A stretch of 64,000 nt of DNA from Verrucomicrobiales bacterium. GTDB lineage: Bacteria; Verrucomicrobiota; Verrucomicrobiia; Verrucomicrobiales; DEV007. The stretch spans positions 248,001-312,000 of the forward strand of contig PAAG01000047.1 in assembly GCA_002698785.1 (NCBI GenBank), in the 5' to 3' direction. The notes under the pieces were generated by a model. It was given only the letters and a program-made list of their open reading frames with translations, was not told where the DNA came from and made no database searches. Below, piece by piece: positions 17,034 through 27,165 of this stretch (position 1 is its first letter; each line of letters opens with the position of its first letter). The translations under genes and the position numbers were made by a program.

Positions 17034-17990
17034 CTACCGCCCTGCTGGTTCGATTGCGTTTTGCTTCCGGCCGGATCGTTCACCTTTGCGCGGAGCTTCT
17101 ACCCGGTGGCGCGGCTTCTTTTCGAGAGGAAGTTCCACCGTCGTAGCTGTCTTGAGCTGGGACAGAATAATCTTCCAGGAACGCTCATCGAGGACCGCTC
17201 GGCGCCCCTTCACCACACGGTAAATCTGCTTTGGATTCACTACCTGCACCTCGCCTTTCCCTGTCACATCGACCCACCATCCTGGATAGGTCAGCACAGG
17301 AATTACCGGAACAGAAATCCCTCCACACCACTCCCGTGCCTTTTGTTCAAGCCAACGCGCCTGCCGGGACGCCTGCTTCACCGAATCCACCTCATAGCTG
17401 CCGTCGGGGAAATTGACCTTGTGTCCGTCGAACGAAAGTTTGTGACAAGGGGCGTCTACCGTTTGCTTCTTCCTTTTGGCCTTGGTCTCAACCACGAAGA
17501 GTCCAGCCCGGGTCACAACGACATGGTCGATGTTCCATTCCCCGTTTAGGTCGGGAACCACGAGATCGTGAAAAACCTTGAGATCCGCATCCTGAATCGC
17601 ATCCAGCTCCGCGCCGACATACTGTTCGCCGCGGATGCCCAACCACCAGTTCGGAAGCGGTCGGTAGGCCACCCACATTCGCCACAGGCAGATGGGAGAC
17701 GTGATCAATCCGAAGATCAGAGGCGTAATGACCGCTTCCCCTTCGCTCAACGTGAACACAAGCCACGGCAGGACCGCTACCATGGCCGTCATGCTCAACC
17801 ACGTCGTGAACGTCTCCCACTGGTCATCGGCCCGCTGGATCAGGCTATGTGCCGGATGCCGACGCATTTCATTGAATGGCCTGGCCGCTTCCTTCCGGGC
17901 TTTGATCAGCTTGCGTGCGTAGATGAAGATGACGAGAGCAGGGAGTCCCGGGAAACAGAGAAAGAACCAGAATTGGGCGGGCATAGTCAC
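17034..17990 (-). CDS. NERD-domain (nuclease-related) membrane protein
   Basis: A 318-residue protein with an N-terminal membrane helix (about 5-25), two more (about 63-82 and 88-108), then a NERD domain from about 118. GEQYVGAELDAI, IDHVVVTRAGLFVVETK (D, E and K of the nuclease-like fold) and a following beta/alpha core are visible. The C-terminus is very basic. NERD domains resemble PD-(D/E)xK nucleases and are often found in mobile or defence loci; activity on DNA is inferred, not shown. It precedes the broken gene at 16503 by 6 bp and lies downstream of the NTPase operon. Confidence 0.8.
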   Translation of the reverse strand: MTMPAQFWFFLCFPGLPALVIFIYARKLIKARKEAARPFNEMRRHPAHSLIQRADDQWETFTTWLSMTAMVAVLPWLVFTLSEGEAVITPLIFGLITSPICLWRMWVAYRPLPNWWLGIRGEQYVGAELDAIQDADLKVFHDLVVPDLNGEWNIDHVVVTRAGLFVVETKAKRKKQTVDAPCHKLSFDGHKVNFPDGSYEVDSVKQASRQARWLEQKAREWCGGISVPVIPVLTYPGWWVDVTGKGEVQVVNPKQIYRVVKGRRAVLDERSWKIILSQLKTATTVELPLEKKPRHRVEAPRKGERSGRKQNAIEPAGR

Positions 17991-18073
17991 TGGGAAATCT
18001 AACCTCGGTGATCGATTACTCCAGTGGTAATTATGGTTTTTATACCACTTGAGAAGTTCCGTGCTTGGGAGAG

Positions 18074-20257
18074 TTAGCCTTGTGACTCCTTAAACCCTTC
18101 GATAAATCGCAACGTTTCAGCGATTTTCTCGTCGCTACACCCCAAAGCAGAAAGGCTCCTTTCGACACTCTCCGGAAGGGGAGCGAAGAAGATAGCCAGG
18201 ACTCCATAGTTTGAGCTCACCAAATTCGGATCACAAGTTAACTCCCAATCGCCTTTCACCATCTGATGCTGAGAAATAGCTTCTAGCTCGGTCAGAAAAT
18301 CTTCTGCGGAAGGCTTGTCTCCAGTCCACATATTAAAGATCTCATGTCTGTGAACGACGTTGGTATTTCCATCAACCTTCCGGGCTCCATTAATTCGGAT
18401 AGCTCCATCACCCAAAAACCTTCCTAGCGCCAGAAAGTCATAAACATAAGCACCACCCGTCTTTCCTGGGATTGACCAAGGCATCGAGTTCAGAACAATC
18501 GGAACGAACCTCTTTCCTGAAATCTTCCGTCCAAATTCTTTAGCAAGAATCTCTGGATGTTCTTTCAGCTGATCAGCAATTCGCTTCGCTTGCGAAATCG
18601 CTTCACCAATTCTGGACATGTAGAAATATTCGAGTCCAGGCCGGTGGTCTGGCAACGAGTAGTTTTTGCACTCAATCACAAAGACGTAGCCTCCCCAAAC
18701 GACGCACAGATCGCAGTCATACGTGACCCCATCCAATTTGTAACGGAATGACCGGCACTCGATTCCTCGCTCTTCAAACACAGCTTTTACCTCTTTTTCA
18801 AATCTCCTCCCTTTCGATTGAATTTGATGCCCCCTCTTCCCGAACTGTGACATCACTAACCGGTGAGCCTGCACCCCGGGGAGATATTGATAAAGGAAAT
18901 GCAAACCGCCGGATTGATCACGAAGAAACGGTGCGTCGAAAAGATCGACTGAATCTATCGAAAATATGCAGTGATCCACAAAGGTGTGTGCTGCCTGTTT
19001 CGGCACCCCGCCTCTAGCGAGCAACTCAACAACCTCTTTTCGAGTGCTGCTGAGAACTCCCTCTTCGGGCTGCTCTGAGAGAATCTTTTCTGCCCAGCAC
19101 TTCAACACTGAGTACGCACGGATCCACTCCGAGATTGTAAGACCACTGTACCGATCGATACTTTCATCTACAGGCCAGTAGAAAAGTTCCTCCAATGCCA
19201 TCCGTGAGAGAAGCTCGTCATCCGAAACGAAGGCATCAGGAGGCAGGGGCACCTCCGTTTCAAATGGCGAGCTGAGATTGTCCAAAATATCTGTTTGAGT
19301 GGCGACACTAAAGCGCCATTCGATCTGAAGGCGCACCCTTCGCTTCATCGCGATGAGAAAGTTTCTCGCATATTCGTGATCTATGTCGAATACCAACCAA
19401 TTCGCTGGGGCGTTCTTCTTCTGCTCCTCTGAGATCGTCAATTTCTCCCGGAGGTCCTCCCATCTCGTTCTACCGCCAAAGTATCGAAGCTCTTCACTCG
19501 ATGATTCCAGGAGCCCCCATACCTTCGCGAGATAGAACACAGTTCCGACTTTGAATGATTCATCACCATCGATTGAAACCCGCGTAGGGACGAGTATTTC
19601 TCCAGTCTCCTTGTCGATCCAGCCATTTACTCCAGCAACCATTTTAATCGAGTTCACGATGTTTGAATTCATAAGATCGATTGCAGAATCGACATCGACA
19701 TGAACCCCCTCAACTTCGATTGTGGTATCGCTGAATACCAGCGCGCTACCTTCCTGTATCTGCGCCTCACGTTTCTTTTCCAGCATCTCAAGAATGCCCG
19801 ACACTTCTCGTGAAGCTCTCTCAATCCACCCCCAAACCTGCCTGTCTTTATCGATTTTCCAGGCTTCCGACTTGCGCAGGGTCTTCAGAATCTCCTGAAA
19901 GCAGATGCTAATTCTTTCACAGTCGTCTGCGTGGGAAATCAATTCTGAATGAGCATCGGGACAATCAAGTTCATCCCGAAGAAAGCCACCCATCGCCTCA
20001 ACGAACTCTCCTTGGGCTGAAATATCTCCTTCGCGGGAATACTTCAATATCAACCCTCCCGACCTCTTCAAAAGTTTCACTGCTTTCTCTGCAGTTTCCT
20101 TATCACCCTTCTTCTTCGCGCGCTCCCGTAGCAACGCGATCGCATCTTTGGAGTTGGAATTCCGAAAGTGGGATATCAGCAAGTCTTGATCCATTCGAGG
20201 CCATCGTGCCCGACCACTTAGTATGATGCAACGTATACACGAGCTGAAATACGTCAC
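18074..20257 (-). CDS. PD-(D/E)xK nuclease-domain protein of defence operon
   Basis: A 727-residue protein, mostly helical, with a restriction-endonuclease-like domain at about residues 480-600. FEKEVKAVFEERGIE is followed by DCDLCVVWGGYVFVIECKNY, giving the D...ExK catalytic pattern. The start is a GTG at 20257 preceded by GAGGTG, a usable ribosome site; the ATG at 20194 is an alternative that drops 21 residues. It begins 6 bp after the NTPase gene, so the two are surely cotranscribed. The rest of the protein gives no recognised family. It may be the DNA-cutting effector of the system. Confidence 0.75.
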   Translation of the reverse strand: MTYFSSCIRCIILSGRARWPRMDQDLLISHFRNSNSKDAIALLRERAKKKGDKETAEKAVKLLKRSGGLILKYSREGDISAQGEFVEAMGGFLRDELDCPDAHSELISHADDCERISICFQEILKTLRKSEAWKIDKDRQVWGWIERASREVSGILEMLEKKREAQIQEGSALVFSDTTIEVEGVHVDVDSAIDLMNSNIVNSIKMVAGVNGWIDKETGEILVPTRVSIDGDESFKVGTVFYLAKVWGLLESSSEELRYFGGRTRWEDLREKLTISEEQKKNAPANWLVFDIDHEYARNFLIAMKRRVRLQIEWRFSVATQTDILDNLSSPFETEVPLPPDAFVSDDELLSRMALEELFYWPVDESIDRYSGLTISEWIRAYSVLKCWAEKILSEQPEEGVLSSTRKEVVELLARGGVPKQAAHTFVDHCIFSIDSVDLFDAPFLRDQSGGLHFLYQYLPGVQAHRLVMSQFGKRGHQIQSKGRRFEKEVKAVFEERGIECRSFRYKLDGVTYDCDLCVVWGGYVFVIECKNYSLPDHRPGLEYFYMSRIGEAISQAKRIADQLKEHPEILAKEFGRKISGKRFVPIVLNSMPWSIPGKTGGAYVYDFLALGRFLGDGAIRINGARKVDGNTNVVHRHEIFNMWTGDKPSAEDFLTELEAISQHQMVKGDWELTCDPNLVSSNYGVLAIFFAPLPESVERSLSALGCSDEKIAETLRFIEGFKESQG

Positions 20258-20263
20258 GCGAAT

Positions 20264-23200
20264 TCACCTCACACTGCAATCTAGGACAAATGATGAGATG
20301 AGAATCTCACCATCTGAAAGCTGCTTTGCCTGATCTTTAAAATGAGAGATCGATTGGGGAAGGTCGGGGCATTTCCGCCTTGCACTTGCCTTCCGAGTAT
20401 CATCGTCATCCCACTGCTCCTGAGGAAACCACGTCACCAAATAGATGCCGTGTCTTGAGGCGCTCGAATGAAGATACTGCCCCTTCAACTGAGTCTCCAT
20501 AGAGGAATTCACCATCTCGTGCCAGCAACCTTTGACTTCAATAACTACACTCAGCTTCCTGATTTCACCTCGTTGCTGAGAAGTCGAGGAAATATGGATA
20601 TCAGCAAAATCTTGAGTTGAGACGTCCACTTCTCGATTCACTACGACGCCTCTCTCAAGGAGATCTCTTTCGAGGAACCGGCTGACATTTGTTGAGATTG
20701 TCAATTCACTGCGGGGTCGACCAAGCCCTCCCAACTCTCGGGCTTCATTCCAAAAATCATGCACGGCAGGATTTTGCCCGTGCAGAGATTCCTGTAGCCT
20801 CGCGAGCGACTCCAAAACGATCTCTTGTAGGGCGCCCTCTGAATTGACGACTCTCATGCCTGCATGTCTCTTTAGTTGCAAAAGCGAACTTGGCTCGATA
20901 GGAATCCAATCTTTTCGCATTCGATTGCGTTCTGCATCCCGCAGACTCCACATTAGCCAAATTTTATCTTCCCCGTCGATAGCGTCCGAAATCCTTCGCA
21001 ATTCATCACAAGCATTTTGGGTTCCGCGGGACACCAGCGATTTCAAACAGTTGGAACGAAAAAATTGAACATGATCGATCGCATGCACAGCACCGCCTTC
21101 CCGATTGTTGACCGGCTCTTCAGGGAACTTTTCGTATAGCAGCAGATACAGGTCAGCCAGCTGCTTTTCCGAGAAGCGATCACAGACAATTTCGTTTCCG
21201 TATCCAAAGAGGTGGTCATTCTCGAGGAACATGCGACGAACTTCCCAAGGGAATCTTTCCAAAATACTCCAGACATTCTCCCAATGGCGCTCCGGGAAAT
21301 GAACGAGAAGATTTGCCCAAACAGTGCGCTGAGGACGAAAAAAGAAACCATCGAGCTGATCCCGATCCAGCATTCTAGTAAGAAACAGTTCAGCGTGCTC
21401 GGAATTCGCTTTCTTCAAGAACTGAAAGGCTGAACGAACCGTGTCGTAGCGAGGAACTAAAGACACCAAATAATCGATCAGTTGACAGGTGAGTGCCTCA
21501 TCCCACATTTCCTCCAACCCATCCAAGAGAATGAGCCATTGTCCATTTTCGGCCTGCGTCCTAAGGTCGAGAAAGAACTGTCGGTCAAAATCTGGAGGTG
21601 AGATCCGGCGCACAAGAGAGAAAATTTCAGTGCGGTCTTTGCCAAAGAAAGGGCTGCATCCGACAATCGTAGAGAGCCACTTTCTCACAATCAGGTTTCG
21701 CAGCTTCATATCAGATTGGAGCTGCTCTATCAAAAGGAAGATCGCTTGGAGAGATCTATGCCGGGTTCCATCGGAGGGCGCGTTGGATTCCAAGTGAAGC
21801 CTCGCAGAAGACTTGATCACCGACCTCGCCCTTTTGCTGAGAGACAGCCACGGTTCCAACTTCTGAAGATCCAGAACGGTATGACTCATACTCTCACGCC
21901 CGTTCTCGGTAAGGCACAGAACATATGCTAACCCAGCCCACGCATCCGGCAGTTTTCCTTCTGCTCTTGCCAACCAGTGATTTATTTGAACAGATCGTTC
22001 TTCTCGTGGCTGATTTGGAACCGAGATTGACGCCAACTCCCGATCCCTCTCAGCAGCTGCTTCAGCCATCGGGACGATTTCACTCTCAATGTCATGCGGT
22101 CGCAGCCACGAAAACTTCTCATCGAGGGCAGTAACTCTGGATTTTGCTATCAAGAATTGATCCCAGTGCTTCGTGAATTCGTCAGACCAACAGTAACGAT
22201 CAATCAGCTCGGCAAGAACAACCTGAACTCTCTCTTCGGCATTTTCTATCTCGGCCAGAAAGAAGCCCAGATCGCTGGGTTCGGTGACCTTTCGATCCAG
22301 AACAAACGAGAGCGCTTCGGCGTTCATTGTTGAATGATCCATCAACGAACGAAGAATCTCTCGTCGGTGTTCCTGGTCACGCAAAACGATGGGATCCGCC
22401 TCAAGACTTCTTCCGGAAACGGTCTCTCCCTCGTAGACGAAACGCGGCAAACGATAGTGAAAACGTCCCTGCGCTATCCAGAACTCGACAAAACTCCGTG
22501 CGACATCCTGATCATCAAGATGATTCACTGCGAGCTGGAGGGCCTTTCCCGCAAGCTTCTGAAAAACGTTTCCTGACGAACAGCACCCGTGAATCGCCTT
22601 CAACCGCTGCAAGACTTCGCTCAGATCATCCAGGACCAAGTGCTTCGGTGCTTCAAATATCAACCACGTATTGTATGGGCCATTGATTGTCCTGGGTCCA
22701 GGTGAAAGGTATCCAATAACATCTCCCAGAGAATTGAATTCAGGAACAAGAACGCTCAATATAGCAGCCTTTATTTCACCTTCCGGATCGATTGAGATGG
22801 CAGCGGCGAGCTTCGTCAGCAGCTCTTCCTCAAATCCACCTCCCGGCATGGCTTTTAGCGCATCAGCAATCGCTCCCACGATAGCTCTGTCTCCCTCATC
22901 CTCTCTTTCGATCACTTCCCAGATTTGATCCCTCAAATCTGTCACTTTGCACTCGGCAACGAGCTTGAATGCGATCCTCCTCACAACTGGATTCTTTGAT
23001 GAATCACTGAGGAAGGGTTTTAGTTGCTCTGAAATTTCCGGGTGAGCGAGTGAGCTGTAGTTCGGCCAATCGCTCCAATCATCAAAAACGCTGCCATCTT
23101 CCGCACCATCGAGAATCGCCCGCACCAGCTCTGACTTGCGGTCTGCTTGCGACTGACTCACGTCAGCTTTCAAAAGTACCTGCGGATCGTTTGCGATCAG

Positions 23201-24460
23201 AAAATCAAAGAAATCGCCATTTCCAAGGGCTACCCATGCTGCCAATTCGCTGAGTTGAGGCACAGCTCTTGGACCGGAACTTCCTTCGTCGAAGAAGATT
23301 CCACGGAGTTGCGGGACGGAAAGATCGGCCAGAAAATTTGCACCGAGTGCTTCTGCAAACGTTCTATGGTCAAACGTGAAACAGTCGTTACTCGATGCTC
23401 GAAAAAGCGGGGTGGCAAGAGTCGTCCTGATCAAATTCGGCGGAGGCTCCCCCAGATTGCCATTTTCGGAATCTGCCAAACTAAGGTCCACTTTTGTAAA
23501 TGCTCCTTCGGGACACCCATCGACTGCCGCGCCATTGAAATATCCAACCCTACCACTTACCAGTTGAATCGCCGCCATCCGTGAAGACAAAGCCATCACT
23601 TCTTCCTGGGTTACTGAAGCTTCACCATCGATACGATCTTGTTCTCGTGCTCTATCAGGGTCCCACTCGCCAGACAGGCGATAGCAAAAATTGGAATACA
23701 GCTGGAAGTGAGATCCATTGAATGAGGGATTCGATTGATATTCTGATAGCAGCATTCGCAGTGTCAGCGGCGAAGCGGCAAGATGAGTAAGGCGATTTGA
23801 CATCATCCATTCTGAAAATTCGTCCGAATCAACGTCGCAAGAAGCTACAGCCAGCATCACGTCTTCGTACCTGAGAGGGCACAGTTCAAAACGATAGTCG
23901 TCTCCGGCACCCAGAATAGCTGCCAATTCGGAACCGGGTGCCAATGGCCAATCCGCGCTTCGGCAGGCAATAACGATTCGTAGTCGATCAACCGGATGGT
24001 CCTTCAGCCATCGACAAAGAGTCTCCAATATCCGACCGATGCGGAACAGGCCCTCGTCCAGAGAATCAATGAAACAGGTCAAGTCACCATCACCATCCAG
24101 CCATCTTCGCCAAATCTCCGAATCCACTGTCTCACGCCTGAACTCTTCGAGGGTCGGCACTTGAGTCAAATCCACAAAAATGGAACTTCCTTCGCGTTCT
24201 TCACAATCCCTGTGAAGCTGTCTCAGTTCGATTGATTTGCCATCCCCGGGTTTCCCGTGCAGGACAGCAAATCGAAAGTCTGCCAGTCTGCTTGTCGGCC
24301 AGATTCCCGACTCAACCAATTCATCTGGATCTATGGTCTCTCGAAAAATGCCCGTCGAGAGAGACAGGAATCCGGACTGACCGTCAATGTAATCCGAAGC
24401 TCCCAATCGCTTCCAATAGCGCTGCCATCCAAGCAAGGACCCACTGATCAATCGACTCAT
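20264..24460 (-). CDS. STAND/NACHT-like NTPase with C-terminal nuclease domain
   Basis: A 1,398-residue protein. A P-loop NTPase lies near the N-terminus: Walker A GKPGDGKS at 69-76 and Walker B LTCFIDSLDEG at 127-137, the acidic pattern of NACHT/STAND ATPases. A long helical region (about 450-1230) could be the sensor. Near the end, ADIHIS (about 1287) and VVIEVKGCW (about 1300) form a PD-(D/E)xK-like core. The layout recalls antiviral STAND (Avs) proteins, which recognise phage proteins and activate an effector, though with the nuclease at the opposite end from many Avs. It is the middle gene of a three-gene operon. Confidence 0.8.
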   Translation of the reverse strand: MSRLISGSLLGWQRYWKRLGASDYIDGQSGFLSLSTGIFRETIDPDELVESGIWPTSRLADFRFAVLHGKPGDGKSIELRQLHRDCEEREGSSIFVDLTQVPTLEEFRRETVDSEIWRRWLDGDGDLTCFIDSLDEGLFRIGRILETLCRWLKDHPVDRLRIVIACRSADWPLAPGSELAAILGAGDDYRFELCPLRYEDVMLAVASCDVDSDEFSEWMMSNRLTHLAASPLTLRMLLSEYQSNPSFNGSHFQLYSNFCYRLSGEWDPDRAREQDRIDGEASVTQEEVMALSSRMAAIQLVSGRVGYFNGAAVDGCPEGAFTKVDLSLADSENGNLGEPPPNLIRTTLATPLFRASSNDCFTFDHRTFAEALGANFLADLSVPQLRGIFFDEGSSGPRAVPQLSELAAWVALGNGDFFDFLIANDPQVLLKADVSQSQADRKSELVRAILDGAEDGSVFDDWSDWPNYSSLAHPEISEQLKPFLSDSSKNPVVRRIAFKLVAECKVTDLRDQIWEVIEREDEGDRAIVGAIADALKAMPGGGFEEELLTKLAAAISIDPEGEIKAAILSVLVPEFNSLGDVIGYLSPGPRTINGPYNTWLIFEAPKHLVLDDLSEVLQRLKAIHGCCSSGNVFQKLAGKALQLAVNHLDDQDVARSFVEFWIAQGRFHYRLPRFVYEGETVSGRSLEADPIVLRDQEHRREILRSLMDHSTMNAEALSFVLDRKVTEPSDLGFFLAEIENAEERVQVVLAELIDRYCWSDEFTKHWDQFLIAKSRVTALDEKFSWLRPHDIESEIVPMAEAAAERDRELASISVPNQPREERSVQINHWLARAEGKLPDAWAGLAYVLCLTENGRESMSHTVLDLQKLEPWLSLSKRARSVIKSSARLHLESNAPSDGTRHRSLQAIFLLIEQLQSDMKLRNLIVRKWLSTIVGCSPFFGKDRTEIFSLVRRISPPDFDRQFFLDLRTQAENGQWLILLDGLEEMWDEALTCQLIDYLVSLVPRYDTVRSAFQFLKKANSEHAELFLTRMLDRDQLDGFFFRPQRTVWANLLVHFPERHWENVWSILERFPWEVRRMFLENDHLFGYGNEIVCDRFSEKQLADLYLLLYEKFPEEPVNNREGGAVHAIDHVQFFRSNCLKSLVSRGTQNACDELRRISDAIDGEDKIWLMWSLRDAERNRMRKDWIPIEPSSLLQLKRHAGMRVVNSEGALQEIVLESLARLQESLHGQNPAVHDFWNEARELGGLGRPRSELTISTNVSRFLERDLLERGVVVNREVDVSTQDFADIHISSTSQQRGEIRKLSVVIEVKGCWHEMVNSSMETQLKGQYLHSSASRHGIYLVTWFPQEQWDDDDTRKASARRKCPDLPQSISHFKDQAKQLSDGEILISSFVLDCSVR

Positions 24461-24484
24461 TGAAAACGCCTTTCTTCGTTCAGC

Positions 24485-25582
24485 CTAGCCGAATTTCTTC
24501 TTGTCCCGGAGCACCAGTGAATAGACCCGTTCTAAATTCTTCCCGGACAACTTCGTCAAAGAATTGAAAGGCTTCATTTTAAGACGAGCAGCTATTTCTG
24601 GGTAGTAGTCTTCGTTAGTTCGGCCCATGTGTTTCATTGCTGCCTTGATGGCAGGGATTCGCCCTCTCTTATGCACTGCGGGTGCTCTGGTTCTTGCCTT
24701 ACTTTGCAAGATTCGCTTATTTGTGTTGTGCCATTTTCTGACCTCCGGAAGTTGCTCAGGGCGAAGGAGTTCATACTTCGTGACTTTGAACTTGTTGTGC
24801 AATCTGCTCCATGCTTCACCCAGAGCCTGTTTCGTACTCTTTTTTTCTACTTGCTCAAGCAAGACCGCGAGTTCGTGTACCAAATCAAAAACCTCAGCTT
24901 GCTGAGCTGGCGAAATAAACCCTTCGCCGTAGTCCATCACAACTTTAGGCCGCTTTGGCCCGGTTGACTTGATGTTGACGGTGTTTGAGTCCCCTACAAG
25001 CTGAACGTTCCCGTCGCCTTTTGCTGACTGCGCAATCACTCTCTCGTCAGTCCCGTCAGTTTTCCCATCTTCTGCAGTAAGAAATTTGCGAATGTTTTCG
25101 TCCAAGTGGCGCTCAAGCTGCTCCTTGAAATCTCTTCGACTGCGAAAGGTTCCGGGAAGCCCGGTCGCCATGGCTCGTCTCCTGAAATCCTCCAGCAGCT
25201 TCGCTTGCTCGTGATCCGGTTCGATCATCGGAGCCTCCAGATCAGAAAAATACAGCATCACCGGAATTTCACGCGCCATGGCTCGCACCACTTCTTCTTC
25301 TGTGCCGGAACTATGCATTCCCGTAGGCGTCCCAAAGCGACGCCAGAACACTGCAATCATCAAATCCGCCTCATCGATCAGTTGACCGTTGATTACTGCC
25401 TGCCCCCTTTTTTCCATCGAGGGAACGGAGTTCTTCTTCCAGTTCGTTAGAGAAACTCCGCAATTCAGAGCTTCGAAGTTTCTCAGATTCCATTTCTCGA
25501 TCACCTCGGCCGCAATCTCCAATTCCTTGCTCACATCTCCTGGTCCACAAAAGACGATCTTAACGATTTTTGCCTGTTTCAT
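24485..25582 (-). CDS. DUF4062 (TIR-like) protein with C-terminal helical domain
   Basis: A 365-residue protein. Residues 1-160 match the DUF4062 pattern: a beta-strand opening VKIVFCGPGDVSKE, NGQLIDEADLMIAVFWRRFG, and GTEEEVVRAM. DUF4062 is a TIR-like fold found next to STAND NTPases. A short GDGNVQLVGDSNTVNIKS segment (about 192-209) leads to a basic helical C-terminus resembling phage anti-repressor-type tails. It starts the operon, 24 bp upstream of the NTPase. A signalling or effector role is inferred; NAD cleavage has not been shown for this family as far as I know. Confidence 0.75.
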   Translation of the reverse strand: MKQAKIVKIVFCGPGDVSKELEIAAEVIEKWNLRNFEALNCGVSLTNWKKNSVPSMEKRGQAVINGQLIDEADLMIAVFWRRFGTPTGMHSSGTEEEVVRAMAREIPVMLYFSDLEAPMIEPDHEQAKLLEDFRRRAMATGLPGTFRSRRDFKEQLERHLDENIRKFLTAEDGKTDGTDERVIAQSAKGDGNVQLVGDSNTVNIKSTGPKRPKVVMDYGEGFISPAQQAEVFDLVHELAVLLEQVEKKSTKQALGEAWSRLHNKFKVTKYELLRPEQLPEVRKWHNTNKRILQSKARTRAPAVHKRGRIPAIKAAMKHMGRTNEDYYPEIAARLKMKPFNSLTKLSGKNLERVYSLVLRDKKKFG

Positions 25583-25662
25583 CTCGACGAATGCTTGAAC
25601 TACAAATCACATCAATAACTGTGAATTTCAAAGCATTCTAAAACAATTTCCAACCCAATTCT

Positions 25663-25684
25663 GCACAATTCCACATTTTTGTGC
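25663..25684. promoter_or_regulatory. Dyad in divergent AT-rich promoter region
   Basis: GCACAA (25663-25668) and TTGTGC (25679-25684) form a perfect dyad in the AT-rich 155-bp gap between the divergent defence operon (start 25582) and the 25738 gene. It is a candidate operator for both directions. No bound regulator is evident nearby. Confidence 0.35.
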
Positions 25685-25737
25685 GAGAATAAACTTTTTC
25701 ATGGACAAGTTCTGGAGTTTGCGTTCCTTTTGTCGTC

Positions 25738-26406
25738 ATGGCATTCAGAATTAATGAGGCAATCGAGAAAGGTCGGGAGTTTGCACTTCACCGCCTAATC
25801 TCCTCTCTGCCTCAAGAACTGCGCAATCTCAGCGAGGCAAAATTACTCGATCTAATCGATCGATTTGGGCCTGTCGTGGACGCCTATCCCTGCTGGCATC
25901 CTCTGGTTGCGAGCAACTATGACCCCCAAATTCCTCACAGCTACCCTGACCATCGCTGCGGCTACAACGGCCTCGATCACACCGTCTACCTTAGAGACGC
26001 ATTTATTTCCTGCCCTTATGGAGGAGCAGAAGAAATCATTGAGTCGGTCGAAAACCTCGAGTCCAGAGACCACCTCTGGGCAACGATCGAAGCGGAGAAA
26101 TTGGATTTTCCACTCTATCAGGAGACTGCAACACCCGTACTGGTCAAGTGCACCTGGCACGAACCAATGGAACGAGACCATACTCTGCCGAAACGTTTTG
26201 CCATTGCCAGAATTCTTGAGCAGGAGATTCCAAACTGGGCGGATTACGATCTTGGTGAGACATGGGAAACAATGCGCACCTACTTTCTCGGACAACCCTG
26301 TGGAGCAAGATCTTCCCTTTTCGTAAACCAGGATACAGGGCAAAAGATGAAAACCGTATGGAACGCTGTTCTCAATGCCGGGGTGTTTGGTCCCATAAAG
26401 GTTTAG
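25738..26406 (+). CDS. Conserved-looking protein of unknown function
   Basis: A 222-residue soluble protein, rich in Trp, His and Cys (for example DAYPCWHPLV, CTWHEPM, NWADYDLGETWETMRTYFLGQPCG). No signal peptide or membrane segment is seen and no family is recognised. It is divergent from the NTPase operon and followed after 27 bp by an HNH endonuclease, so the two genes are probably one unit. A role as partner, inhibitor or sensor of that nuclease is possible but unsupported by motifs. Confidence 0.65.
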   Translation: MAFRINEAIEKGREFALHRLISSLPQELRNLSEAKLLDLIDRFGPVVDAYPCWHPLVASNYDPQIPHSYPDHRCGYNGLDHTVYLRDAFISCPYGGAEEIIESVENLESRDHLWATIEAEKLDFPLYQETATPVLVKCTWHEPMERDHTLPKRFAIARILEQEIPNWADYDLGETWETMRTYFLGQPCGARSSLFVNQDTGQKMKTVWNAVLNAGVFGPIKV

Positions 26407-26433
26407 GCGATTCCAAGAATTCAAAAGGAAACG

Positions 26434-27135
26434 ATGAGCACTTGGAACGAATCCAGAATCAGCGAAACAACAAGTTGGACGCAACAGAGAAATTGGGGTG
26501 GTCACCTCTCTGACAACGAATACCGCAAGCGAAGGGTAAGCTGGAACCCATTTATAGGAGGAGAGGAGCTGGACATCCTTAGTAGCGGCGACTACGAGGC
26601 AACCGCTGCGAATGACGAGCGATTCAAGTTCGCCCAAGCAAATAGCGAATTAATCGGTGCTTTCGAGACGGTCTCAGATTGCCTTGAGCCGGAAGATGAC
26701 TCGATTGAGCGTATGTATAAGCTGGAAGCGGCTCAAGTTGAAAAGATTTCATCAATCCTAAGACGCGTCGAACAGCGGAACGGATCGACCACCCTCTCGT
26801 TTGCCGAAAGAAATATCCGAACGCGAAGGCGCAAGAGAGGATTCATTGTCTTGCTCAAGGAACTCTACGGATATCGATGCCAAGTATGTGCCAGACACCT
26901 CCCTTGTCCCAATCTCAAAATCCCCGGTTACACAGAGGGGCATCACCTCCAACCACTTGGAAAGCACGACGGCCCAGACATCGCTGAGAATGTTATCATA
27001 GTCTGCCCCAACCATCACATTCTCCTTGAACACGGCGGAATGAGTTTGGACCTCAAGAAACTATCGCTTTTGGAACATGAAATCGGCAAGGAATTCGTGA
27101 GCTACCACAATCGTGAGATTTACGCGATTCAATAG
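26434..27135 (+). CDS. HNH endonuclease
   Basis: A 233-residue protein whose C-terminal half is an HNH/McrA-type nuclease: CQVCARHL for the first zinc knuckle, TEGHHLQPL with the catalytic His, and NVIIVCPNHHILLE for the second knuckle and final His. The N-terminal half is helical and unrecognised and may read DNA or a partner. An AAAAGGAAACG ribosome site precedes the ATG. It closes the defence region and converges on the AAA gene. Restriction-like cutting of foreign DNA is the likely role by context. Confidence 0.85.
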   Translation: MSTWNESRISETTSWTQQRNWGGHLSDNEYRKRRVSWNPFIGGEELDILSSGDYEATAANDERFKFAQANSELIGAFETVSDCLEPEDDSIERMYKLEAAQVEKISSILRRVEQRNGSTTLSFAERNIRTRRRKRGFIVLLKELYGYRCQVCARHLPCPNLKIPGYTEGHHLQPLGKHDGPDIAENVIIVCPNHHILLEHGGMSLDLKKLSLLEHEIGKEFVSYHNREIYAIQ

Positions 27136-27165
27136 CTATCGACGAAGAACTCATAGCTAAAAGAA

